Shown one piece after another: positions 1 to 8,699 of a stretch of DNA of 18,186 nucleotides. Both the position numbers and the translations under genes were made by a program. Each line of letters opens with the position of its first letter. Positions within the stretch are counted from its first letter, which is position 1. Source of the stretch: Lactifluus volemus (taxonomy: Eukaryota; Basidiomycota; Agaricomycetes; Russulales; Russulaceae); assembly GCA_022376515.1 (NCBI GenBank), contig WTXI01000534.1, positions 1 through 18,186 on the forward strand. The letters are read 5' to 3'. The notes under the pieces were generated by a model. That model was not told the DNA's origin, ran no database searches, and worked only from the letters and a program-made list of their open reading frames with translations.

Positions 1-642
1 TGCTCCGTCAAGCAAGTCAATAGGAATCGTGTTCCGTTCAAACGGGCGATTCATTCCAATGCAGTGTTCTTCTCCTACTATGTTCGTGAACTCCACGGGA
101 AAGCTTAGCGAGAAGGGTGATAGCGGCATTTCAATTTCTTCGTTGAGGCGCAACAGACCACGGTTTCTACAAGGTTCTTCGCGGAATCACTTAGTCTATT
201 GTTCAGATAGAGAATCGAGACCATTACTCACTGGCAACTTCAGGCAAAGTCAACAAAAATATGGAGATATCCCTGAGACGGTTTATCTGGCCACACCTCA
301 TAAATCTGTTCCCATACAGCACGTAACGCTTCTGTGTCCTCGGGCTGATATGTGCCAGCGCAAATGGAATCTCTGACAGTGTGGAGATTCACATTGACCT
401 ATGAGATTCCATCCAGATTTCTAATTAAATCAATGTCTACATTATAGAATTGTGATATAGCGCACCTTCATGAGGTGAGGTCGTAATCCGTCACTATCAT
501 ACCATGGAAAGGGGTGCACCGTTGATAGATTATTCCCTTCAAATCGTAAATAGATAAAGTAGATGGGGCATTGATCAAGAAAGGTGACTTCTCTCCTTTG
601 AGGAGACACCAGAATTCATAATTTATCGTCGTCGTTCGCCAT
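1..642 (-). pseudogene. Crinkler (CRN) N-terminal fragment, copy 1, cut by window edge
   Basis: The minus strand reads a CRN-type ubiquitin-like N-terminal domain with the motif YEFWCLLKGEKSPF, then a second exon homologous to copy 2, then the start of a third exon (NIVGEEHCIGMNRPF). The exon order matches copy 2: exon 1 642-466, intron 465-399 (GTGCGC...TAG), exon 2 398-232, intron from 231 (strong GTGAGT donor), exon 3 from about 176 to the window edge. It is broken: compared with copy 2 there are 4 extra bases just after the ATG, one base missing near the exon 1 end (about 477), and two bases missing in exon 2 near the last intron. The ATG at 642-640 therefore opens only a few codons before a stop. 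In the family, CRN headers precede nuclease or kinase-like effector domains; the rest of this copy lies outside the window. The homology is confident; loss of function is inferred from the indels. Confidence 0.8.
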
Positions 643-1018
643 CGTAGTAGATGCAGATGTCTTGTACAGGGTGTTTGGGTGAGCCGAAATGACGCACAAT
701 TCCACTTCGGCAGTACCCGATATTCCCTATCCACGCTTATCCAATCAAAGGATTTCCTGTTCCGGGTATGTGCAACCAGTGATGATTTAAAGTAGTAGAA
801 AATCACGTAACTTTCACTGCTCCGTGCAACTGCAAGCAAGGTTGAGGCCGACATCATCGATATTTCTAGTATATTATATACCAGCAAAGGTTTAAGCCGA
901 CACTGTGGAGCACCAAATTCTCTGATTGGATAGCATATCGGGGACTGCCAAAGTGGAATCGTGGCGTCATTCGGCCCGAACAAACGCTCTGTAGTACACG
1001 ACATCTGCATCTACTACG
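643..1018. promoter_or_regulatory. divergent intergenic region between CRN copies 1 and 3
   Basis: The 376 bp between the two outward-facing ATGs contain two related upstream blocks. Each carries an inverted CCAAT box in a TGATTGGATA context: CCAAT at 741-745 for copy 1 and ATTGG at 925-929 for copy 3, both about 90-100 bp before the ATG. A similar block with ATTGG at 5059-5063 precedes copy 2. The last 25 bp before each ATG (ACATCTGCAT, then ACTACG) are nearly identical in all three. Conservation suggests duplicated promoters; activity is not shown. Confidence 0.5.
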
Positions 1019-1370
1019 ATGGCGAACAACATGAAGTATGAATTCTGTGTCTCCTCAAAGGAGAGAAGTCACCTTTTTCCATTGACGCTCCATCTACTGC
1101 ATCTATTTTCAAGTTGAGGGAAATAATCCATCAACGGTGCACCCCTTTCCATGGTATGCTAGTGATGGATATCGACCTCATTCTCATGAAGGTGTGCTAT
1201 ATCACAATTCTATAATGTAGCCATTGATTTAATTAGAAATATGGGTGGAATTTCATAGGTCAATGCGAATCTCCACACTGTCAGACATTCCATTTGTGCC
1301 GGTACATATCAACCTGAGGACGTCAATGTGTTAGATGCTGTATGGAGACGGATTTCCGAATGAATCGTCC
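1019..1370 (+). pseudogene. Crinkler (CRN) N-terminal fragment, copy 3, truncated
   Basis: The ATG at 1019 starts a reading frame homologous to copy 2, but one G is missing at about 1046, in the tryptophan codon of the FWCLL motif, so the frame breaks after about 9 codons. Downstream the exon is recognisable in the shifted frame (LLKGEKSPF, then QRCTPFHGM). An intron lies at 1192-1258 (GTGTGC...CATAG), and exon 2 from 1259 reads HTVRHSICAGTYQPED. Homology stops at about 1365-1370, inside exon 2, where the sequence passes directly into copy 4 on the opposite strand. No endonuclease-like or kinase part exists. Its 5' flank from about 881 resembles the flank of copy 2. This is a frameshifted, truncated relic. 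Confidence 0.78.
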
Positions 1371-2022
1371 AAGAGTTCTATTGGAGTTGATCCTGGATCG
1401 AATGGTCTGTCCATATTAATTGAGCGTTCTTTGCCGACAATTTTCACAAATTGTAAGGGTTCAGCCAGGTATGATGGCGCCTTCTTTTCGATTTCAGATC
1501 GAAAGCGCTTGATTGCCAGATCCTCAGCGTCAACAGTGGCACTAGTTTCCTCGCGGATGCGCCTTACGGCCTAATGAAGTAAGTATCCCTCAAAAATATA
1601 GCATTGAGACATTTACGCACCGGAGATTTGAAAATCAAAATCTATGAAAATATGGAGATCTCTCATCGGTGGTATCTCTGGCCATATTTCCGAAACCAAG
1701 TACCAAACCTCTCTCAGCCTTGTACTAGCCTCAGGTGCTGGCTGGTACCTCCCAGAAAGCATGGCATCTCTGATGGTGTCTAGGTGCTCGTTGTGCACCT
1801 GAGACTGTAAGTACCCTCATAGGCTCGCTATAATATAACACACCTTGAATAGAGCAAGGTCGAACGCCAGCACTTGTGCCGTGGCTGGCAGATCCGGCAC
1901 CTTATGAAAAGGGATCAGTTTGTGGATCTCCTCCCTCAGATCAAAGATTGTTGTCTCGGGTAGGGTGTTGATCGCGAGGGTTCCGTCAGTCCCTTTACGA
2001 GGCACCAGATCTTGTATGACAT
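1360..2022 (-). pseudogene. Crinkler (CRN) fragment, copy 4, divergent and truncated
   Basis: A more diverged CRN on the minus strand. From the ATG at 2022 it reads SYKIWCLVKG, a classic CRN header motif. A one-base loss in a G run at about 1992-1997 shifts the frame, which continues as TLAINTLPETTIFDLREEIH. Exon 1 ends at 1844; a 45-nt intron (1843-1799) follows. Exon 2 (1798-1621) reads HLDTIRDAMLSGRYQP and ends DLHIFIDF, parallel to HTVRDSI...YLHIFVDF in copy 2. After an intron at 1620-1571, exon 3 (from 1570) contains FVKIVGKERSINMDRPFDPG and TPIELLDDSFG, matching the third exon of copy 2. The phase across the second intron does not match by one base. Homology ends at about 1365, at the junction with copy 3. 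On the opposite strand an apparent reading frame at 1335-1574 is only a shadow. Confidence 0.75.
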
Positions 2023-2286
2023 TGACCGCAAGGAGGAGAAGATGAATAGGCTACTGGTCAACTTTGTATACATGTGAACTGAAATATACAACGCAACTCG
2101 CCCGCCCCGACCCTATTAATTACGCCTCGGACTGCCCCACATACCTCATGGTCGACTTCTCCTGGTGTGTAGTCGGATGTTTGTTCTTCTGCACCCCGGC
2201 CCGGGAGTCAGTAAGGTGCATTCGAACGGATGCGTTCCAATGGCCATGCCCGTCTGACACGGAGGACCACGACCAGTTCCCGTGGC
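2023..2286. other. intergenic stretch, no gene recognised
   Basis: Overlapping open frames occur on both strands, but none shows a recognisable motif. An 11-bp unit (CGTGGCCCGCA) is duplicated in tandem at 2281-2302, at the border with the retrotransposon relic. Confidence 0.4.
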
Positions 2287-3060
2287 CCGCACGTGGCCCG
2301 CACGTTTTAGGTAGGACGGATCGTCCAATGGAGCAGAATCTGCCCCATACTCCTTACGAGACTTTTTGGACAACCCTCAAAGGTTACAGTACCAAGAACT
2401 GGAAGGTGTTCCGCATCGCTCTCGAAAACTATACGATACACACGACAGGTCCTCAGGGACTTTGTTGAGCAATCCTCTAAGTCCCGGCTGCACGATGAAC
2501 AGGATTTCATCCAGTATTATCAACGCTTCCTTGCTATCAGCAACCCGCTTCTCAGGGAACGACAGATCTCAGATGGGAACCAGAACACAGAGTTCTTTCA
2601 TGGCTTCCATTCAATCAATCGTGGCTAACTAGTCACTCGTCTATTTTCTAGGCACCCCCGCCATCCAGCTCACCAGCCTTATGACTTCAACGACATTTAT
2701 GCCGTGGCCCGGGGTTACTTTGCTAATGCCCAATTTCACCGGCCCCTGCAACGCCTACAAGACCGTGATGCCCCTTGGTCATGATCTGCGTCGTGACAGC
2801 GAGCGGAATCCGAAACGAAGACAGTCGAAGGCGACACAGACAATGCCGGCATCAGCTAAGTTAGTCATTCCCTTCTCAGCGCAGTTCGACAATCTTCGCT
2901 ACTACCACCCGCGACATCAAGCAGCACATCACCACCTGCCATGAGTGCCAAATCTAACAACCAAAGTCCGCATTCCACCCACTGTCACTGCCCCTGCGCC
3001 ACTATTTCGCAAAGCTCATATCACCATGCTCATGCCCTCCGCTGCTGGAAAGAAAAGGGA
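2287..3060 (+). mobile_element. Ty3-like LTR retrotransposon relic (gag-like plus integrase fragment)
   Basis: From about 2329 the plus strand reads a gag-like stretch in changing frames: YETFWTTLKGYSTKNWKVF, then (after a shift near 2455) DFIQYYQRFLAISNPLL and NTEFFHGFHSINR, a stop at about 2627, then PYDFNDIYAVARGYF at about 2680-2720. The pattern resembles gag-like proteins of basidiomycete retroelements, which carry EYYRQFL and RAFVRGFQP motifs. At about 2905-3055 follows DIKQHITTCHECQI, a CxxC part of the integrase zinc-binding domain, and, after a stop and frame shift, IPPTVTAPAPLFRKAHI and MLMPSAAGK, typical of the sequence just after that domain in agaricomycete Ty3 elements. Protease, reverse transcriptase and RNase H are missing between the two, and I found no LTRs. 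The integrase assignment is firmer than the gag one. The element is dead. Confidence 0.6.
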
Positions 3061-4160
3061 GAGTTACCACTGATTGAAGTGCCAGTTGCATCGGGGGCGG
3101 GGCCATATCCTGACAATGAGCGGGCCAATTCTGGGGGTCCGTAGGAGTTTGTTAGCGTTGCTATTGAGGATAGTACAACTCCAGATCCTCCACCGATACC
3201 GCCGAGGGATGAGTGGGAGGGGCAGTACGAGGCGGGAGCTGTGCCAGGACGTGTAGTGGTGGGCGGTCTTGCCGGGACAATGGCGGGGCCTGAGGGAATG
3301 GGAAAAACGGATTGTGCGGGGATGGGGAGTGATTGAGCATGAGTCGGCAGATCCACGAGATCCAGTCGGCGGACGGCTGCTACTAGAACTGGGTCGGATA
3401 TCTGAGTTTGGGACCGGCGTCGTTGGCCAGGCGGAAGAGGATTGGAGATCAACTCTCCTGAGGCGAGAGAGTGGGAGGGATCCGCGTCTTGTACATACCA
3501 TGCACGAGAAGTGGCGGAAGGATTCTGAGGGCGGTAAAAGTATCAGCGTCGCCTTCGTACCGGGTGCTCATGCCAGGACGTTGAGACCAAGGAGAGAGGT
3601 AGTTGTATATATGCTTGATACGACCAGGGCCGCCAATGGGATCGTCACTGTTAGGACCCGGAGCAGCAGACCGTGGTTGTTGGTGCAAGTGGTGATGGGG
3701 AGTAGTAGGGTTGGCGGACGGATCCGAAATAGTTCCGTAGATATAGAGACAGATACAGGCGGAGGTTGTTGAATGCCCTACTGACTGGCCATGTTGGCTG
3801 CGGCCATGGTGGCATGGAGAGAAGAAAGTTCTCTCATCATTCATTCATTGGCCTCCCGCTTATCGGCGTGAACGGTTTGAGCAAGTCGACGAAGGTTGTC
3901 GAGACGAGAAAATTTCTATCCGCAGTGGCAACTGAACGAACGTTCACCAGCATGTTTTCTGGATTGAGGAAGAGAAAGGGATGAGCCAGGGACGGGAGGA
4001 AGGAAAGTGATGTGGAGGAAGGCAAGGAAAACGAACCTAATGTGCCTGGGTCAGGTGCATTTGCGATAGTAGTCCTCCGTTTTCGGATGTGCCGAGCTTC
4101 CCGTACGTTACGGGGAAACGCCGTGAACGTCCGCGAAGGATGGTGGGAGAGAGAAATCAT
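3030..4160 (-). pseudogene. unrecognised Pro/Ser-rich coding relic inside R1
   Basis: On the minus strand R1 keeps peptide blocks that are also present in R2. Near 3965-3890 it reads LVNVRSVATADRNFLVS; the continuation RRLAQTVHADKREANE is in another frame, followed by a stop near 3840, then RELSSLHATMAAANMASQ and another stop. At 3452-3030 an open stretch begins ISNPLPPGQRRRSQTQISDP and is rich in Pro, Ser and Arg. The parts lie in different frames, so either several introns or decay separate them; two in-frame stops in the alanine-rich block favour decay. I do not recognise a domain. It lies opposite in strand to the retrotransposon relic just upstream and overlaps its end slightly. Confidence 0.4.
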
Positions 4161-4290
4161 TGGGAATATCCAGTGACCAACGGGATTGGTATTTGCTGAC
4201 TGCGGGCACTGCCGTACTACGCAGCAGTCCAGAACGTGACGTTCACGCGTTCGCGCTCAAGCTTCAAGCTTCAAGCTTCAAGCTTCAAGT
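3173..4290. repeat. long direct repeat R1 (partner R2 at 7283-8600)
   Basis: The stretch from the shared CAACTCCAGA segment and GGGCAGTACGAGGCGGGAGC (3213) to the shared AACGTGACGTTCACGCGTTC (about 4233-4252) aligns in the same orientation with R2. By eye most stretches match at well over 80 percent. R1 is shorter: it lacks an insert of about 140 bp present in R2 at about 7658-7795 and a block of about 85 bp present in R2 at about 8385-8472. The similarity covers everything including non-coding parts, so this is a segmental or transposon-like repeat and not just a gene family. No terminal repeats or target-site duplication could be identified. Confidence 0.8.
4257..4289. repeat. 7-bp tandem repeat (CAAGCTT)
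   Basis: About four and a half copies of CAAGCTT stand at the right end of R1. The unit contains the palindrome AAGCTT. At the matching place in R2 (about 8583-8600) only TTCAAATGTTCAAGC is present, so the array expanded after, or was lost since, the duplication. Confidence 0.9.
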
Positions 4291-4990
4291 TTGGTCGCTG
4301 GACAGACCGCATATCCCCCGTCCGAGTCGTGCACACCGTCTGCAAGCATGGAAGAACCTGAGGCTCAAGTAAATGGACGTCCAAAGTTTGTTTGTGTGTT
4401 ATTTCCAGTAAATGCATTTTCTGGCTCCGTCCAGTTCAACATGGATAGTTTTTCAACTTGAATGGGCATACCACAAATCCCATCGTGCGTGATGACCATA
4501 CACTGTGGAAGAAGTCCAAAGTATCAGATCGCTTATGAAGAGTTATTTCAGCTTATATTATGGACAGGAAATGAGTGGATAGCAGTCCACTTTTCTTGCC
4601 ACTTTTCACTAAAACCTATAGGATGACTGACATAGGGTCAATAGGGCGCATCAGACAGATCGTCAGCGAGTGGCACGTGTTCGGTTTCTGTCAAGAGTGC
4701 TGCGTATGCCAGAATACCAGATCCAATCACTCTTTTCCTTGATAAACGAGAACAACTATCGTCGCTAGAGCCAACCCTCGGGAACTGATCATCCGAATCA
4801 GGATACATCAGGAAAACCTCAACTGCTAATCTTGGCTAGCGTAGTGATAATTGAAGAATATGCTCTAAAGCCAATCTGGTGTGGTATATATCTTTGTGCA
4901 AGTCTTTGTGTGAGCCCATGGAATGTTTATACTGTTGCCTGTACTGTACTGTACTTGTAAATTATACTCTTTGTGACGATGTGTCATCCC
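4290..4990. other. gene-poor gap between R1 and CRN copy 2
   Basis: I see no supported gene here. Short open frames on both strands lack motifs and are interrupted frequently. The composition is more AT-rich than R1. Confidence 0.5.
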
Positions 4991-5159
4991 CTCCGAGCAA
5001 AGGTTTAAGCCGACCTGTCGGCATTTCCAGCATAATCAAGTGGAGCATCAATCCTCTGATTGGATAAGCGTGGATAGAATATCGGGTACTACCGAAGTGG
5101 AATTGTGCGTCATTTCGGCTCACCTAAACACCCTGTACACGACATCTGCATTTACTACG
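4990..5159 (+). promoter_or_regulatory. upstream region of CRN copy 2, shared with copies 1 and 3
   Basis: GAGCAAAGGTTTAAGCCGAC at about 4994-5013 also occurs upstream of copy 3 (about 883-902, one mismatch). An inverted CCAAT box (ATTGG, 5059-5063) and the final 25 bp before the ATG are shared with copies 1 and 3. Conservation of position relative to the start codon suggests a promoter carried along with each duplication. The core elements beyond the CCAAT box are not clear. Confidence 0.45.
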
Positions 5160-7130
5160 ATGGCGAACGACGTCAATTATGAATTCTGGTGTCTCCTCAA
5201 AGGAGAGAAGTCACCTTTCTTGATCAATGCCCCATCTACTTTATCTATTTACGATTTGAGGGGAATAATCTATCAACGGTGCACCCCTTTCCATGGTATG
5301 ATAGTGACGGATTACGACCTCATCCTCATGAAGGTGCGCTATATCACAATTCTATAATGTAGACATTGATTTAATTAGAAATCTGGATGGAATCTCATAG
5401 GTCAATGTGAATCTCCACACTGTCAGAGATTCCATTTGCGCTGGCACATATCAGCCCGAGGACACAGAAGCGTTACGTGCTGTATGGGAACAGATTTATG
5501 AGGTGTGGCCAGATAAACCGTCTCAGGGATATCTCCATATTTTTGTTGACTTTAAGCCTGAAGGTGCCAGTGAGCAATGGTCTCGATTCTCTATCTGAAC
5601 AATAGACTAAGTGATTCCGCGAAGAACCTCGTAGAATCGGTGGTCTGGTGCGCCTCAACGAAGAACTTGAAATACCTCTATCACCCTACTCGCTAAGCTT
5701 TCCCGTGGAGTTCACGAACATAGTAGGAGAAGAACACTGCATTGGAATGAATCGCCCGTTTGAACGGAACACGATTCCTATTGACTTACTTGACGGAGCA
5801 TTTGGACGCTTCAAAGACCGGTGTAGGGCACCCCCTTCTAAGAATGCCCTCACTCTCCTCGACCATCTTGTTGAAGCCGTGTGTAAATGGTATCCAGAGG
5901 AGACTGACCGACGGGCAGCCATCGGGGATGTCTTTGCGATGGGTGCTGGCCTCGAGTTTTTGGCTCAAACTATCCCAGGGACTGAATACGAGACCGACGG
6001 AAATCTCCCTGTCACGATCATGCCAGCTGCGATTCGAGGATGCAAGATTGAGATAGGTTCGCCGGGACATGTACTCAATCAGGCCATATTGTACTATGGG
6101 AGATTTCTCCTCCATGCCCTCCATCATTCTCACTGCTATGGCAAGTATGGGATTGGTTTCCCAACCATTCTCTTTATTGACATGGGCAAGTATGTGTGAT
6201 TTCTGGGTTGCACACTGGCTTATGATGATTGTAGGGTCATACATGGGATTTTATGGCTGCGTATGGGACGGGGATCGCATAAGGGTCGACGCTCTGACCC
6301 CTTTATTCGATTTATCTATTCACTGGACGGACGAAGAGGGTAGGGAGGCGATTGCATCCAGTTTTGATGCGCTAACGGAAACGGTGATGGACATCGAAGC
6401 CCGATATATGAGCATCGAAGCCGAGGTAATGGCGAAGAATGAACTGGAAAGACCAATGCAGGTCGATGATTGTATGCAGGTCGACTATTGGATGCAGAAA
6501 GCTCTTGGATTCCCCTACCTGAAATCCTACGAAGACGCCGGAGAGGAGATAACGTACACATACAACAGGCGACTCGATGACAAAAACCTCATCTTCACTG
6601 CTAGCGCCTATACCGATCAGTTCATTGTCAAGTTCACAAGAGCAAGACGTTATTCAGAGAGTCTCCATCGCTATCTTGCAGATCTTGGTCTTGCTCCCAG
6701 GCTTCGGCAGCTTGTCTCGCTTCCTGGTGGCTGGAGTGCAGTCGTAATGGACGAGTCGAAGTATGAACCCTCTCTGGGATGGTACTCTCAGCCGAACAAC
6801 AGGACAAGGTGCAACATAGATTGAGTGAGGTTGTCAACAAACTGCATGAAGCAGGACTCGTTCATGGTGACATCCATGATACCAATCTGCTTATCGACTG
6901 TGCATCGCTCACAGAAGGAATTGACAAGTTGAAAATCCATGTCATCAATTGACTGGGCACCAGGACCTGTCCGACAAGCCAAATAACCAATGGGGGTAAA
7001 CAAGTTGTCCGTAAGGCGACCAAGTGGAGTTCAGGATGGGGAGTTCATCATTGACACAGAAGAGTATGACTGGCAGATGATATTTTTTTGCTTAGATAAG
7101 TATCACGAATCCTTTCATTTCAATATCTAG
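5160..7130 (+). pseudogene. Crinkler (CRN) protein with endonuclease-like and kinase-like regions, copy 2, degraded
   Basis: The most complete CRN here. Exon 1 (5160-5333) encodes the CRN ubiquitin-like header (YEFWCLLKGEKSPF). After intron 5334-5400, exon 2 (5401-5569) reads HTVRDSICAGTYQPED and ends in YLHIFVDF. Intron 2 has donor GTGAGC at 5570; an AAG acceptor at 5624 keeps the frame, while the better-looking TAG at 5634 does not. Exon 3 (to 6189) has NIVGEEHCIGMNRPF and a restriction-endonuclease-like stretch around CKIEIGSPGHVLNQA (about 6041). An intron at 6190-6234 follows (one-base phase mismatch). The kinase-like part has a beta-3 lysine in IVKF (6630), the loop HGDIHDTN (6863-6886) and DWA in place of DFG (6951). 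Frame breaks at about 6775-6782 and 6930-6945 and a TAA at 6984 show decay. The frame ends at TAG 7128-7130. Such fusions are known effector-like proteins in fungi and oomycetes; the role of this one is unknown. Confidence 0.8.
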
Positions 7131-7282
7131 TTGGCTATTATTATAATAACAGTCTTATTCTTTCTTTCCAAGTTGCATACGTACATCGAACTCAAATTGA
7201 CTAACGATCAGCTTTCTGCTATTAAAATGGTGCGAAACACGAATGGGAAGGCTCTTATACGGTGGTCATGCAAGTTTGTCGA
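7131..7282. other. short AT-rich spacer downstream of CRN copy 2
   Basis: No gene is visible. An AT-rich run (about 7131-7170) directly follows the ancestral stop codon and may be the old 3' untranslated region. Confidence 0.4.
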
Positions 7283-8292
7283 TCAACTCCAGACCCCTCG
7301 AGGAAATCTGCCCCTCTCTTCTCGGCGGTGAGCTATTTGTACTAGTAGCTTTTGCATCCTGGGCAGTACGAGGCGGGAGCTGTGCCAGGACGTGTAGCGG
7401 TGGGCGGTCTTGCCGGGACAATGGCGGAGCCTGAGGGAATGGGAAAACGGATTGTGCGGGGATGGGCCCCCATTGGGATGGGGTGAGTGATGAAGAGACG
7501 ATAGCTGAGAGGGGTGGGAGTGATCGAACATGAGTCAGCAGATCCGCGAAGTCCATTCGGCGGACAGCTGCCACTAGAACTGGGTCGGATATCTGAGTTT
7601 GGGACGCGGATCGTTGATCAGGCGGAAGAGGATTGGAGATCAACTCTCCTGAGGCGAGAAAGGACTGGCCGGGGCGAGGTTGGTATGTTGATGGGGAAGA
7701 GGATGGAGTGACGGCGGACAGAGCGATTGAGGATGCAGGCGAAGGAGGTGATGCGGCGGAGGGGGCAAGAAAGGACTGGCCGAGGTTACGAAAGGGAGGG
7801 ATGCTGAGGGTGGTAAAGGATATGAGCCTTCGTGCTCGTGCCAGGACGTTGAGAGACCAATAAGAGATTCCTGCTTGATACGACCAGGGTCGTCGATGGG
7901 ACCGCCACTGTTAGGACCCGGAGCAGCAGACTGTGGTTGTTGGTGCAAGTGGTGAAGGGGAGTAGTAGGATCGGCGGACGGATCCGAAATAGATTCTGTG
8001 GTTATAATGAGACAGATACAGGCAGAGGTTGTCGAATGCCCCACTGACTGGCCATGTTGGCTGCGGCCATGGTGGCGTGGAGAGAAGAAAGTTCTCTCAT
8101 AATTCGTTCATTGGCCTCCCGCTTATCGGCGTGAATGGTTTGAGCAAGTCGTCGAGACGAGACGAGAGAATTTCTTTCCGCAGTGGCAACTGAACGGACG
8201 TTCACTAGTATTGTTTTCTGAATTGAGGAAGAGAGAGGGATGAGCCAGGGACGGGAAGAAGGAAAGTGACTTGAAGGAAGGGCAAGGAACAC
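7266..8292 (-). pseudogene. unrecognised coding relic inside R2
   Basis: On the minus strand an open frame at 8292-8002 contains LVNVRSVATAERNSLVS, RRLAQTIHADKREANERIM and RELSSLHATMAAANMASQ, uninterrupted here although the R1 version has two stops. Further along, 8044-7640 is open and Pro/Ser/His-rich, and 7643-7266 begins ISNPLPPDQRSASQTQISDP. A polypyrimidine stretch ending TTCAG before the AAAACAATACTAGTG segment looks like an intron acceptor. The retained blocks suggest a multi-exon minus-strand gene duplicated with R1/R2, but I cannot join the exons with confidence and recognise no domain. R2 appears better preserved than R1. Confidence 0.42.
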
Positions 8293-8600
8293 GGACCTAA
8301 TGTGCCTGGCTCAGGTGCATTTGCGATAGTGGTCCCCCCTTTCGAATGTGCCGAGCTTCTCATACGTTACGTAGGGTAAACGCGGGTAAAAGTCCCTGAG
8401 AATGACGAGGACTGGCCGTCGCATCGTTGATTTTGAGAAGTGTGTAAATGTCCGTCTATCAAACCTTTACGCGAAGGACTGTGGGAGAGAGAAGGCGAAC
8501 AAATCCTGTGATCAACGATTTGATATTTGCTGACTGCGGACACTGCCGTACACAGTTCAGAACGTGACGTTCACGCGTTCGCGTTCAAATGTTCAAGCAT
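7283..8600. repeat. long direct repeat R2 (partner R1 at 3173-4290)
   Basis: Same-strand partner of R1. Shared anchors include GGGCAGTACGAGGCGGGAGC (7362), GAACTGGGTCGGATATCTGA (about 7576), CTGCGGCCATGGTGGC (about 8059) and GTGACGTTCACGCGTTCGCG near 8563. R2 contains an extra block flanked by a direct duplication of GAAAGGACTGGCCG (about 7658 and 7770), suggesting internal expansion. It also holds a block of about 85 bp (8385-8472) that recurs at about 15768-15850 but is missing in R1. It ends shortly before the membrane-protein pseudogene A. Confidence 0.8.
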
Positions 8601-8699
8601 GTGATGACTCGAGCTGGTATGTTTGCTCGCTCGGTACTCTCAAGCTCGACTTTATCACGTCGACTTCAACTCTCTGGGTAATTCTCTATTTGGTACACC

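Noticed and set aside
1335..1574. Plus-strand open frame of 79 codons
   Set aside because: The minus strand of the same segment encodes the third exon of CRN copy 4 with clear homology to copy 2, so this frame is a shadow.
2146..2510. Overlapping minus-strand frames opposite the retrotransposon relic
   Set aside because: The plus strand shows the gag-like motifs; the minus frames are antisense shadows.
3269..3772. Plus-strand open frame of 167 codons in R1
   Set aside because: The peptide blocks shared between R1 and R2 are on the minus strand; the plus frame is not kept open in R2.
5786..6244. Minus-strand open frame of 152 codons opposite CRN copy 2
   Set aside because: It lies antisense to the conserved third exon of copy 2 and has no recognisable motif.
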